A DNA stretch of 64,000 nt from Apteryx mantelli (taxonomy: Eukaryota > Chordata > Aves > Apterygiformes > Apterygidae): positions 19,860,001-19,924,000 of the forward strand of contig NC_089981.1 of the NCBI RefSeq assembly GCF_036417845.1, written 5' to 3'. Shown here piece after piece: positions 35,190 to 46,669 of the stretch (its first letter is position 1; every line of letters starts with the position of its first letter). The position numbers and the translations under genes were made by a program. Under the pieces are notes generated by a model. It saw only the letters and a list, made by a program, of their open reading frames with translations. It had not been told where the DNA came from and did no database searches.

Positions 35190-36490
35190 GGGTGAAGAGG
35201 GGAAAACTGGATCTCTGTTTTGCTTTGATTGTCAGAACACTAGGGGCTTTTTATTTATAAATACTCAATGCATGCTTGTTTCTCTGTCTGTCTCAGAGTG
35301 TAGAGGACTGCAATGAACACTTTTACTTTTCTAAAAAAATGTTAATAATATAATAAGCTCAAATAAAAATAGAGACTTTCATGTTTATCAAATAACTGGA
35401 TGAGTGACTCCACCTAGTAGGAGAATAGCCTGCAGCTGAGGCAGGAGCACTGGTTTGGAGCAGTCAAGTCTACATAAGTTAGGATGAGATGAGATGAGAT
35501 GAGATGAGATGAGATGAGATGAGATGAGATGAGATGAGATGAGATGACCTCACCTCTGGAGGTGCACTTCAAAGGAACTGCACTGGTTAGTGTCACCTTA
35601 GAATTTGACCCATCTAATTTAATACAGAAAATTCACTTGGCATAATCTGGGTACAGAATTCCTTTGTCTCCAATGGAACAAAAATAATGTAGACCAACTG
35701 AAGTTTCAGGAAAGTTGTACCGATCAAGGTGAACAGGTATTTCAGGCTGAGTAGCTACCTGAAGTAATCACATTGAATTCACGCAAATGTAAGTACATTT
35801 CAAATCTTAATTCACCTATCTCTTTATAAATTAGTGTACCATTAAGAGAACTGAATGTTTCTTGTATTAATTTCTGCATTAAAAGCCTACTAACAGATGT
35901 TGACTTATTTACTTTGCTTCAGCGATAGTCAAAATGAACAGCAATCACAGAATGTGTCCTGCTCTAATCTGTTGTCCTTTAGAGTCTAGCCAAACGTAGT
36001 CTTTGTGTCAAAGGGAAAAAGATGTGTGATATTACTCAGAGCTGTTCAGAATTTGCTTATTCCAGGAGCTGTCATGTTTGCTTCATTCTCCAAGGTCATA
36101 AGAAAGCAGTCAAAATGCTGTTACTAAGCATAACTGTTACTGCCAAGGTTTGACACACTCCTGTTAGATTGAAGTCTCAGTAGGAACCACTGCTACTTGC
36201 GCAAATATAAGGAGAGATTCTTGCTTCATATTTTGCAGTTCAGTTGATTTGGAGGGTAGGGCGGGGAGGAATGAAAGAACAGAGGAATGAAGGAGACTGC
36301 TCATCTCACAGAGCCAAATGCTAAACACATTTTCCACAAGAAAAAGCCCATCTTGTGAATGCTACGTACATTGCTTTGTTTTTTCTCTTCCACAGTACTA
36401 TGTCACAACATTTACCTCAGTTCATATCTGGAAATTAAAAGAATTCTCCGAGAGATTTAACCACCTACGTCTTCTCCAGAATCACAACGG
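35190..36490. other. AT-rich gene-free stretch
   Basis: Apart from the pentanucleotide repeat at 35483, I see only AT-rich sequence with short frames on both strands and no recognised motif. Confidence 0.5.
35483..35547. repeat. (GATGA)13 microsatellite
   Basis: Thirteen perfect GATGA units (65 bases) without interruption, suggesting an unstable, polymorphic locus. Confidence 0.97.
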
Positions 36491-36496
36491 TCAACT

Positions 36497-36745
36497 GGGC
36501 GCGCGGGGCGGGGCCACCTAACGGCCCCCTGGGCGCGCGCGGGGAGAGGGGGAGGGTCGTGACCAAGGGTCCCCAGAGCGCGGGAGCTAACGGCCGCCTG
36601 CTGGGCGCTACCGGTCAGTGACAGTCAGCGGGGAGAGCCGGCAGCGGGAGAGGCGCGGGAGGGGGCGGCGCTGCTCCCCGGCCCCGCTGAGGGGAGGGAG
36701 GGAGGGAGGCCTGGCCCGGCCCGGCTCGGCTCGGTGCCGGCGACA
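36497..36745. promoter_or_regulatory. CpG island with GC boxes
   Basis: About 250 bases dense in CG dinucleotides, including GGGGCGGGGCC (Sp1-type GC box), GGGGGCGGCG, two GCGCGC-like runs and a run of four G-tracts (36691-36709). The flanks are AT-rich. It has the look of a housekeeping-type promoter, but neither side shows an exon I recognise: to the right lies the 3' side of a minus-strand fossil element. Confidence 0.7.
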
Positions 36746-37137
36746 AAAATCTCTTTCTAGAGCTAGCACCCAAGACAAGTCAGTCTGCAGACACCTAAGA
36801 AAAGTGGAGAGGGAGATTCTTGTACCTTTCCCTTCCAAAGGAGGCCAATCTTTCAGCTTTGCTTAGTTCACCCTTCTTTACCTCTCTTATTTTACCTGAA
36901 ACAATTAAAGGCGTTTGAGCCAAACACAGCAGACTCGGTGTCCTTGTAGTGAGAGAATTTGCTCCAGGAATGGTTTGAAAGGCTGTTTATACCGAATTTA
37001 CCGAGTCCATGTCCTACTTCTCCAAGGAAAGAGCACCCCGTGCTCTCTAGTTTGGTGACTAGTGGCCACAGGAGGTAGAATAGCTTCACAAAAGGACCAA
37101 GAAGCACCAGCCTCCAGCTAGTTAATATGCTAGTAGC

Positions 37138-38110
37138 CTAAAAAAATATAAGCACATTGAAAACATCAAAAAGTAAATTTATTATCCCTTGGCAGCTCTT
37201 GTATATACTGCTCTGGATACTTGGTTTCATCATAGCCAACCAATCAACTTGTTTTTTAATAGCCAGAGCATGGTTCCCCTGTAAACATTCCCCAGAGCTG
37301 CACAGCACCCTGCAGCTAGGGCAACTTATCTTTGTCCCCAAGCTAGCTGTACAGTCGTGAGACAAGCAGAGCTGGCAATAATATTTACAGTTATGGCCAT
37401 GGTTATACAACGTATGACCAAGCTCACAAAAGTTTCTCACCCCAAATATCCTTCCTGACATCTTAACACCATAATAATGTTCATCGTGTAAAGGAAGGAA
37501 ACAGGTCTTGGGATAACTAAACCTGTTGTTCGGCTTAGAAATCCCCCAACCCTCATTCCTCTCGGATAGGAGGATGATACATACATTAACAAGTAGCAGA
37601 TCCTCAGACAAGGGGATGTCACTCAGCGCAACCTCCTTGTGCACAGAGGACCCCAGTTTGTCATGCAGCTCTTCTGCTCAGCTTAACAGCTCTGCATCTG
37701 TCAGATCACTGCTGTAAGTGCTGTGAGACTCCCAGCAAAACAGACATGATTGTTGCTGGCCTTTAGATCAGTTAAAGAGGGCTGCTTTTTGTCTGTAATT
37801 TTGGAGTGGGGGATAGAGAGTAGGGCTCTGCGTACCCCACCCCCAACAGCTTTTACAAGAATGATAGCCAGGCAGAAAGTCTGATCGAGACAGCGCTCTG
37901 ACTTTGCTGGAGAGTATCGAGCCATCCTAAAAATTTCTCAGCATTCATAGTGCTTAAAGTAGTAGCGGGAGAATATAGAGTCATGCATACTGGCAGCTTC
38001 AAGGTGGAGCTGAGCGCAATCACCAGGTTCAAACAGGCTGTGTAAATGGTCAAAAACTTGCTCTCCACCCTCAAACAAATGTTTCATAAGCTTCATGTAG
38101 TGAAAACTGA
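37138..38110 (-). mobile_element. Fossil family B DNA polymerase of Polinton/adintovirus type
   Basis: Minus-strand remnant of a protein-primed DNA polymerase. The longest open part (37138-37644) has LPLHDEHYYGV, then a hydrophobic turn, FCE and a cluster of paired cysteines and histidines. That arrangement matches the zinc-binding segment preceding the exonuclease domain in Polinton/Maverick and adintovirus polymerases. Weaker resemblance to the part further upstream in such proteins continues to about 38110. The element is broken, with at least three interruptions, and I see no catalytic palm motifs, capsid genes, integrase or terminal repeats. It appears old. The family call is from motif memory; an unrelated zinc-cluster protein is the main alternative. 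Confidence 0.6.
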
Positions 38111-38114
38111 TCTA

Positions 38115-40300
38115 AATTAACATATTGGTATTCTTCTCCACATTGCCTAGTCCTGAACCTCTGGATCGGCCATTCCCACTGCCAGACATGCTCCATGGAA
38201 GCCACGGGGTGGTCTGCTGCCTCCTCCACCACTTCTGCTGCATTTTGAGGGGGGGATCAGGGGGTAAAGCTGGGCTTTCAAATGACCTCCTGAGGACTTG
38301 GCAGAGCAGCTGGTGGCCAACCCTGGGAGATATCCTCATGATGTATGAAAGCCTCTTGCTCTGCAGGGGGCTGCAGTAACCGGGAAGTTGTTTCCAGGGG
38401 GTCATCTCACACCCTGGTGGGAGAAATGTTCACTGGCCCATCAGGTTCAGAAAAGCAGTTTGCACTTAAGAGCCCTTGTGATCCCTGTAACCCCTTGCCA
38501 ACAAGATGCTTACGGTGACACAAAGTTCGTTTAGCTTTCCTAATTAGCAGTCTTCATTGAAACTATTTTTTTCTCTTTCGCTAGCCTGCAAGCCAAGGCC
38601 CCAGAAGCAACAGAACAATGAACTCTTTTTTTGAGCGGTGCCCTCCCAGTTACATCACAGAAAACATAATCATCACGGTCTTTGAGTGTTAAAACCGTTT
38701 ACTCGCTGTTGCACCCCCCAAAAAACTGGCTTAGCTTTACCAATTAATGGCCTTGTTTGTAACTGAGTTTTGCTTCACTGTCCTGCAAACAATAGCCACA
38801 GCTTCATCAGCACAGCCAGCACTTGTATGAGTACCTTCCTGACTTCTGACAGCCTCTGTCATAGCACCGTCATCAGCCCGTTTATCACCTCCATCCCACC
38901 TGCTGCTCCTCTGTCCTGAATAATAATCATGCTCATTCAGCTCTGCAACATCCCCATGGTTCTTCCTGCTCCGCCTCCATGGTCTATCAGGCCAGTCTTG
39001 ACTGCGTGCTTGGTCTGCCTCTTCTTTGCAGCGTTGGCCTAAGAACAAGAAAACACATATAGCACCAGCCTGCACCCCAGTAATGGTTTTAGAGGGAGCT
39101 GCAAGATCCCCCCACAACCGTGAGCAAAGGGAACTCCTTCAGACCAGCCACCCTCTCTGTGTGACACTCACCTCAAAATAATAGTTTGCAATTCCCAGGC
39201 CCGTTGGCCAGTTCTTCTGGTTCACATGGTCCTTTGGGGGAATCTTTTCGGGGCTTTTTCTTGTCGTCCCCATGCACATGTTCTTCTGAAGCCGGCATTT
39301 TGTTCTGGTTTTCCATTTCTGCAGACAGTGTTGCCCATGCCTTAAAGCACTATGCAAAGCCCGAAGTCTGCCGCAGTAATACTGCATGGTCACCCTGTTG
39401 GGCTGGGACCGGATGCAGGGGCCTTTTGGTTCAGCTCACAGAACTGGTCTCTGTTTTGTACCTGACAGCGTTTGCACAGGGGGCCCCTTGGTGGTCTCCG
39501 AGGAGGGGTCTGTAGCGCTTGGGCACGTTCCAGCATGTTTGTGCTCGCCACCCTTTTGGTGCCACCCCTCCGCCCTCTTGAAGTTCCCCCCACCCCAGAT
39601 GTGTTAGGGCTTGATCTGCAGCCTTGAGAAGTGGGAGGCCCCGAACCTGCTTTTTACTTTTTTTAATTACTTTCTATTCGCAATTAACTTCCATTATTCA
39701 TTCCATTACCTCTTATTAAAGGATGTTTTATCCATTTTAAACCTAGGCTTTTGTGGCTATGTATACTTAATTTATTTGTTCTTATAAATGTGTATATATG
39801 TGCTTTGCATATACACATATCTAAATATATATGTAATAGCGTATGTATGGATAAATAAAATATGTTTTTTACATATTTGTACACTCATATCTATGTATAT
39901 ATATATTTCTATTAAAGTTCCTATTGCGTGTAAGTGACTATCTTAGGTAAAAGTGAGCAGCTAGGGTGGGTCTGTGCAAAAATGGAGAGGACATCCTGAA
40001 AAAAACCCTACAACATAAGGCACAGGCGTGTTGAAAGATGAGTGAAGGAGCAAGCCTCCTTCTGCCCTCTCCTAGCTTTGCAGTGTTTGACATTGTGGTG
40101 TCGGGGTCCTTTCAGTTCAGTTGCTTCTGCAGGTGAAAAGCAGGCTCACCGTGAACCCTGCACGGAAGGGGTCAGAGGTGTGGGGATCTTTCAGCCCAAG
40201 CTCTGCTAGGCTCTGACTCCTTCCTGGGCTCAAGTGGGTGGTGCCCGTAGTGCTCAAGGATTAGAGAAAAAGAACGGCTATGCAAGCATTGTCTCCTTTT
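38115..40300. other. Mostly gene-free sequence with an AT-rich tract
   Basis: Besides the exon-like stretches at 38737-39393, I see an AT-rich TATATG/ACATAT low-complexity tract at 39788-39912 and nothing else recognisable. Confidence 0.5.
38737..39393 (-). other. Two exon-like minus-strand open stretches of unknown identity
   Basis: One open stretch (39172-39393) ends at ANYYFE followed by GTGAGTG, a good donor. The other (38737-39038) follows TTTTCTTGTTCTTAG, a good acceptor, and is rich in charged residues (KEEADQ, RRSRKN, GDKRADDG). The frames do not continue in phase across that border, so I do not combine them. They may belong to the decayed element at 37138-38110, to an unrecognised gene, or be chance. 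Confidence 0.3.
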
Positions 40301-40302
40301 GC

Positions 40303-40308
40303 TTTATT
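40303..40308 (-). other. Polyadenylation signal (AATAAA) of the SUN-domain gene
   Basis: The minus strand reads CCTAATAAAGC, 209 bases after the stop codon at 40517, a normal 3' UTR length for this compact gene. Confidence 0.65.
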
Positions 40309-40516
40309 AGGAAAACATCTGTGCAGTGGAGAGAAAGCAGAAAGGCCGAGGAACAAACACCTCACTGTGTGAAAGCAAGAAACGGGCTGGTTTTGAGAGC
40401 GCCTGTGAAATGACATTGATCCACAGCAAAGTGAACTGCCACATCTCTTCTCTTCTTGCCTTCTTTTTTTCATTCTTGGTCCGAGAAGGTCTCACCCTGT
40501 CTTCTGGCTAATGGCA

Positions 40517-43500
40517 TTAGTTCTGGTTTGCCCTCTTCCCATGAACCTGCACTCGGTAAATGCAGGTGTACTCTGGGTTTCCCCAGTTGCTCTGTATGAG
40601 AAGTTTTATGTACTGAAAGGCCCTGGGAAGCTCGTTCTGTAAAGAAAATAAGGGGAAAAGCAACAGCTTGACTGGGGAGTAAAGAGCAACAAAACAATCG
40701 GTAGGTATCTGCCTCTGCCAGCCCTGCTGCTTCTGGGAAGGAGCAAGCTCTCGAAAGGGGGTGAGAGCAGCTGTGGACATTGGAGGCTCGCTGGTAGCAG
40801 GGCTGCTGGGAAGGCTTGTGACATGGGGAAACTCTTGCTGTGGCGGAAGACATCTGGTGTCCTCCTTGCCACCGCCTGCCTCGGCTGGGCCTGCGCCCCC
40901 CTTCCCTCAGCCCCTTCCCTCTGCTGCTTTCTCTGTGCTAACAGAGAGGCCAGGCAGGCGCTCCTGCACGCAGGGCAGCCCGGTGTGCAACCCCGCCAAA
41001 GGCCTGCTATCTCCTCCAGCTGCCTTGCCAGCAGGAGCGAGAGTGCGGGCAGAGGGAGGCACACTGGGAAGAGAGGATGCCGTCCAGCCTGCTGCCAGGA
41101 CTGACGGTGTTGCCCACTGGCCCCTCTGCCCAGGGAGAAACCACCCACAGTCTTTCTGCCACGGATTTGCAGGCAAACCTCTTTTCCTCCCAGGCATCTT
41201 GCCCACATGCACTTCCTTTACCTTCAGAGGAAAGGTCTGAATGGCCTCTTTTTCCTCGTCATACATGAAGGTCCCCAGGAGAGTTTCCTCTTCTCCTTCC
41301 GCATCCACTCCCTCAGAGACAGAGCACAAGGGGAGCAGGTCAGACTCAACAAAGAGGAACCGTGCACACTGCATGCGGACCTGTTATTCGCCCAGCCCCT
41401 GCTGGGGCGCTAGCGGTAGGTGGGTGCAGGCTCTGGTGAAGCGGAGTCTGCTCCTTGAGTTTTGATCAAGAGCCTTGAGATGCTTGGCCAAAACAAGTCT
41501 TAAGAGCGATAAAGCCATCCCGTCCCTGGAAATAGCCCCTCAGGCCACTGCAGTGCTCAGGAGAAGCCAGGACACGACTCTCCAAGGATGCACAAAGATG
41601 AGCAGGTCCCCGTTAAGGGCTTTTCCCCACGGCCAGAGCCAAGCCAGAAGTGCCTGGCAAAGACTTACAGACACAGTGAAATCTCTGGGGGCGCTGCTGA
41701 TGGTCCCAGATGCCTTGAGGATGTGCTGCACGGTGACAGCAGTCGGTCGGATTTGTGCAGGCAACCTAATGACCACCTGGCCCCGAGACCCTTGGAAAGG
41801 CCAGCAGTGCCCCGGGGAAACGTCTGGCTGCAAGCAAAAGACAACAGTAAAGAGTAGTGAGGGAGTGGCAGAGCCAGCACCACTACCCATGTAGGCAGCA
41901 GCACAGGCGCCTGTTTGTCTATGGGCTGTATTCCAGCTGATAAATGAATAGTGTGTGAGGAAATGGGCAGAAGCACGAGGCCTTCTTCCCACCTGATAAA
42001 GGGCACTCTCAGTATTCCTGAAAAGAGGAAACTTTTGATTAGGAAAGCATGAAATCTGCCACCCCATATCCGAGTCAGGGTCCTACAGCTACAGCTCTGC
42101 CCAGCAGCTCTGCAGCTCCCCTCGCTCTCTCCCCCAAGCCTCCCACCCCATCGAAGAATGGAAGGGACTATCAGGGATGTGGTAGGCAAATGGGGGTGCT
42201 AAGGAGAAACTCCTTCACCCAACTGTGACCAGGGCTTCTGGCAGGATGCTGCAGTTCTGTTCAGTGCAGTGTTCCTCCTAAGGGGAACCACTGATTTGTA
42301 GCAAGCCAAGCCCTGTATTAGACCTTAGGTTTCAGGAACCGGATCAGTGCTGTGGGTTTGAGCAAGACCAAAGGACAGAGGGGAGATGCCCTGGCATTTG
42401 TCCCCAACTTGGCAGGAAGGAATGAAACCAGCACTGATGATTTCTGCTAGGATACCTGCAAAATTGTATCTGGAGGGTTTGCAGCAGAAAGGAACCAACA
42501 CACCCCGCAGAGCCAATTATCTTCCCACTCATAGCTCTTCGATGTTCTCTGCCTGTCGATGGTGGCACCTGAAATGAGGAGAGAGCAGCTGAGGGCAGCT
42601 CTAAACTCAAGGTCTGCAACTCCAGATAACCTTAATGTAAACTCAGTGGAGAGGAATAGAGCTCTTCTGTGAGCACCGAAACGTTTGTAGGGGCAGTGCC
42701 AGAGGCACCAGTGAGGGGCCTGATCCCAGGCCTGGGAGTGAATCCAAGAGAGCCACTCTGCCACAAACTCGCTTTTGGACCCCAAGACGTCACTTCATCT
42801 CCCTCCGCCTTGGTGAGCAGCCTCCTTTTAGGAGGTCTATACAGAAGCACAAGGCAAGGAGACTTGACTTCCTGTGCGCATACCTGAGCTTTTCAGAGCC
42901 CAGTCAGACACCTGCATGCGGTCTTCCCAACTTGTCTGAGACATTGCCTGCTTCGTTTGCTGAACTTCCTGGGAAAGACATGCATGAACACAAAAAATGA
43001 CCACATCAGCAGGCAGTTCAGTGTGACCACTGCGTCCTAGCACAGTGAGTCTGTGTTAGAAAAATGCAAGAGAAGCCTAGTCCAAGGAGCGGCAAGACTC
43101 AATGCTTTCTGATGTGAAAAGCGAGGACCGGTGAATAGCACCTTTGCCCACAGCCATAGTGCAGACGTGGGTCAGACTCCCAACACCCTCGTCTCCACCC
43201 CCCCGGCTCTCCAGGTCAGGCTCAGGCTCTGCCAGCACCGGCTGCTCCCGTGAACGTTCCTGTGTCTCGTCACTGCTTCAGGGGTCAGGCCAGAGCTACC
43301 AGAGGCACGGGCGTGCCAAGAGGAGGCTGTCGGGAGTCCTCCACTGCCTGAAGTGGCCTGGCTAAAGGTGGCCTGAAGAAGGGGCTTCATAGAGGACAAG
43401 CTCAACCAGCAAGCTCCTGGGAAGGGATGGGTGCCTGAGGTGAGCAAGAAAACCCCACCAACCACCCCGGGAAGTGCCTTGCAGGGGTCCTGCTCATCCA

Positions 43501-44722
43501 AGCCCTCTTCCACCAAATGCGGGATCACCTTCTTCACGTTGCACATCTCCACACTCAGGTGAGCCGTCTGCTCCGTCAGAAGCTGCATCTCCTGGGCTTG
43601 CTCCCTCAACAGAGCAAGCGAGGTCCTGAAGACAGTGGGAAAGCAGATCCTGTCAGAGAGCTGCCCAGCCCCTGCTGGGGGCCTGCAAGCTCAGGGAGGA
43701 GAAGAGACACGTGTGCTTGGGCCCCCTTTTCTTTCCCTGCTTTGCCAGGTTTAGCAAAAGGCAAAGACACGAGGGAAAGACATGAGCCCTGTCCCTTCTG
43801 CAAGGGAGCGCAAAGAGCATGAGGTCGATTGACGCTACTCCACAGAATCAGCAGAACTGTTTCTTACCACAGGGGCTGCAGTTCTGCTGCAGACAGCCCT
43901 AGCAGCTCCTGAAAGGCAAAGGCTCTCCATTAGAATGAATATGCACTCCCAGAACTGCCGGGGCTTCCCAGAGGGGGCTTCTCTGGGGAGACATGGCCTA
44001 AGCTGCTGCTTCTGTGACTCACTCTGCATGGAACCGGCTGAGTCGGTGAGTCGTCCAAGCACCACCAGCAGCGCTCCTTTGCAGGACTTTCCTCTCCCAC
44101 AACAACAGTCACTCACCTGTGTCACTTCCTTTGCCCACATTGTCCATGCTGGCAGCAACACCATGCAGTAAACACCAGCTGTAATTCACATCACCAAAAT
44201 ACAGTTATTTTACTAGGAGTTCTAAAGATCCCTGTGGTCACGTTGTCTCCTCTCAGACTGGGGTAGCAACAGGTTAGCTGAGGACATGGGGACCTGGTGC
44301 GGAGAGAGGACGTGACTCCAGCTGGGAGCCCTTGCCCCAGGCCTCAGGGGTCTACACAACTGTCCTCTCCAGGCATGCTTGGTGCCCCAGAGCTCCTCCC
44401 CATTTCCCCTTACTGCTCCTGCGAGCACCAAAACCAGGCTCCATGGGCCTTCTAAGAGCTACTTTTCCATCACGCCACCTGCACTGCCCTTCTGAGAAGC
44501 CCCAAATCAGCTGGGCTCTGCTTCCAGGTCTGACCCTGGCTGCCTGTCCTTGCCTCTGCTTCCCGCAGCACAACACACCTCTGAGCAGTGTTGCGATACT
44601 GGAGCAGCAGAGTGAGGGGCAATGCAGAGCTGGGCCCATCTGAGGGATGGGCTCGCCACCTGGAACTCATTTCCACAAGAGAGAAGGACTCTCTCTAGCC
44701 TCCCCTCCACAGCTGCAAAGCC

Positions 44723-44762
<40 letters not shown>

Positions 44763-45844
44763 GCCTGGCGGGGAGACCACCAAGCTTCCTTTGATTTGGA
44801 CATCCTCAGGAAGCACTTGGGCCATGGGAGTTTCTACAGAGACCACCCAAAAGGGCAAGCTGCAAAACAGGCGGGACCTCTGTCCAAGAGGGTCCTGCTT
44901 GGCCCACTTCCTAATGCTGTGTGCATCGATATCAGTTCTTAGGCAGGGTGGGCTCCACTTGCAGAGAGCATCTCAGGAGCACCCTGAGTCCCTGAAACGG
45001 GAAACTGGAAGGCGCCCTAGTGCCTCTCCCTCACCCTGAGAGTTGGCACCCAGCCTGTTGGTGCTACTGCTGACAGGTGTCTGCTCATGAGAACTCACCA
45101 AGAGTGACTGGGATCAACAAGAGGAGGATTTTCAAGAGCCTCCTCTTGTGCAGGGCGATCTCTTGCCTGAAAAAAAGGGAGCCTCGTTGTTATGAATGCT
45201 CCAAGTCTGGGGCAAAGCCCTTCCCAGGTGGATTTTCCTGTACAGGCGGCAGAGGAGCGAGTTTGGCAGTCTGCTGCTGCTGGCAGAAAGCTGACAGACC
45301 AACCCCCAAAAGGCACATGGTCTCTGTCAGCCCTGTTCCACAGGGCGGGCAGCTCTTCCGGGAAGAAAGTGCTCCAAGAGCACCTTTGGAAAAGGAGTTT
45401 CCATAAGCCAGGGAAATAAACAGATCTGGCAAGGGAAAACAGCTTTCTGGCAGTCTTTGTGCTGCGCTTGCTTTCTCTTTTGCTAAGGAAGGAGGCGTGC
45501 TTTCCCTGGAGATCCCCGGGATCTTTTCTGGGGGGTGTTTTTCCACCCAACAGGAAGAGGAGGAAGGAGCCTTGCAGGGCTCCTCTGCCAGAGCCTGCTG
45601 CCCAGACACATTTGCGAGGTGCTGTGCTGCCCCCCGGCCCCCTCAAAAGCGCACCCCGCATTAGGCTGCATCTGCGCTGCCAACCCAGCCGGACACCCAG
45701 GCAGAAGAAACTGGCCTCATACCGATTCTCCAAGCACCGGCCGGGCCCGGCGGCATCCTCCGCCATGTCGCTGGCAGCGCTGCTGCCGGAGGAGGCTGTC
45801 GGTGCCTCTCGCCTCCTTCCACGGGGAGCTCTCCCCCTCGCCAT
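40517..45844 (-). CDS. SUN-domain protein, SPAG4/SUN5-like (about 323 aa, ten exons)
   Basis: Inner nuclear membrane protein of the LINC complex; SUN domains bind KASH proteins across the perinuclear space. Exons in transcription order: 45844-45723, 45166-45099, 44178-44117, 43908-43868, 43625-43514, 42968-42884, 42568-42456, 41827-41669, 41311-41222, 40636-40517. All borders are AG/GT and all phases agree. The only weak border is the exon 5 donor (GTGGAA at 43513). The product has a 45-residue Arg/Ala/Ser-rich N-terminus, one membrane helix (about 50-74, KILLLLIPVTLAGVYCMVLL), a short coiled-coil region (about 100-135) and a SUN domain (about 161-317). The domain shows PPDTILQ, PGHCWPFQGSRGQVVIRLP, ISSAPRDF, LLGTFMYD and SNWGNPEYTCIYRVQVHG. 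It is shorter than mammalian SPAG4 or SUN5, mostly in the N-terminal half. Such short SUN proteins are mainly testis-expressed in mammals; expression here is inference. It looks functional. Confidence 0.88.
44729..44758. repeat. (CT)n microsatellite
   Basis: Thirty bases of alternating CT within an intron of the SUN-domain gene (between exons 2 and 3). Confidence 0.96.
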
Positions 45845-45849
45845 TTCTG

Positions 45850-46665
45850 GGGGAGGCCAAGCTCTCAGCTCAGCTGGACCCCTTCAGGCCCAGGAGTTTG
45901 GCTGGTGCACGGCAAGGCACCGACCCGATCCTCGGAAGCAAGGGGCCTGCTGAGAGCAGAGGGCTGCGAGGCCACCGCAAGCTGCTGCCAGCTGCCGAGG
46001 GACGGCGGCCCTGACCTCACAGCAGGCCCTGCCGTGGGGCGTGGTGGTGGCTGTGAGGTCACACTGGAGCTAGGTGGGGGGGGCTGGGGACACCCGGCGG
46101 GCTCTCCTCGGGCAGCGCATTTAGCCATAGGAGCGTGTTTGTTCCTCGTTTTGTACAGCCCTGGGGGCCCGGAGGGTCCCCGTGTGGGGGCACCGGATGT
46201 GCTGCGGGCACTGGGCAGCACGGCCCGTACCAGTGTCCCAGCGAGGTGGCATGGGGGCACAGGGCCTCCAGAGCGTGGGCCACGCGTGTCCTGCCCACCT
46301 GGGTCAGGGCCACCTCTGGCAGCTATAGGGAGCCCACGGGGCAGTGCGGGGGCTGCCGGTGCAGGGTCAAGCCAGGCTGGGTCTGTGCGGGGCTCCAGCC
46401 ACCCAGCCACACTGGGGTGGCAGGAGGGGGAGTGGGGCCCTCGCGCCCTTGGGGCAGGACGGGACTTGGGGGCAATGCTCCAGGTGGGCCTGGGCCTCCC
46501 TCCCTCAGCCGACTCTTGTTTGGGGCTCCCACAGGCGCCGGGCATGGCCTTGGTGGCCATCGTGTACCTGCTCTTGCCCAGCTTGTACCTCAGTTGCCGC
46601 CCCCGCCTTCCCTTTGCCCTGGCCACGGGGGTCACCCTTTCCCTGCTACGGCCCTGCAGTGCTTG
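45850..46665. other. CG-rich upstream region of the SUN gene
   Basis: CG-rich sequence with long open frames on both strands that I attribute to base composition. It probably includes the SUN-gene promoter and 5' UTR. No other gene recognised. Confidence 0.5.
46012..46061. promoter_or_regulatory. Inverted pair TGACCTCA / TGAGGTCA upstream of the SUN gene
   Basis: TGACCTCA (46012-46019) and its exact reverse complement TGAGGTCA (46054-46061) lie 34 bases apart, about 170-220 bases upstream of the SUN-gene ATG in CG-rich sequence. The words resemble nuclear-receptor half-sites or near-CRE elements. They may act in the minus-strand promoter; function is inferred from position only. Confidence 0.35.
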
Positions 46666-46669
46666 GGGT

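Noticed and set aside
35483-35547. CRISPR-like spacing of short repeats
   Set aside because: A simple microsatellite with no spacers, in a vertebrate genome.
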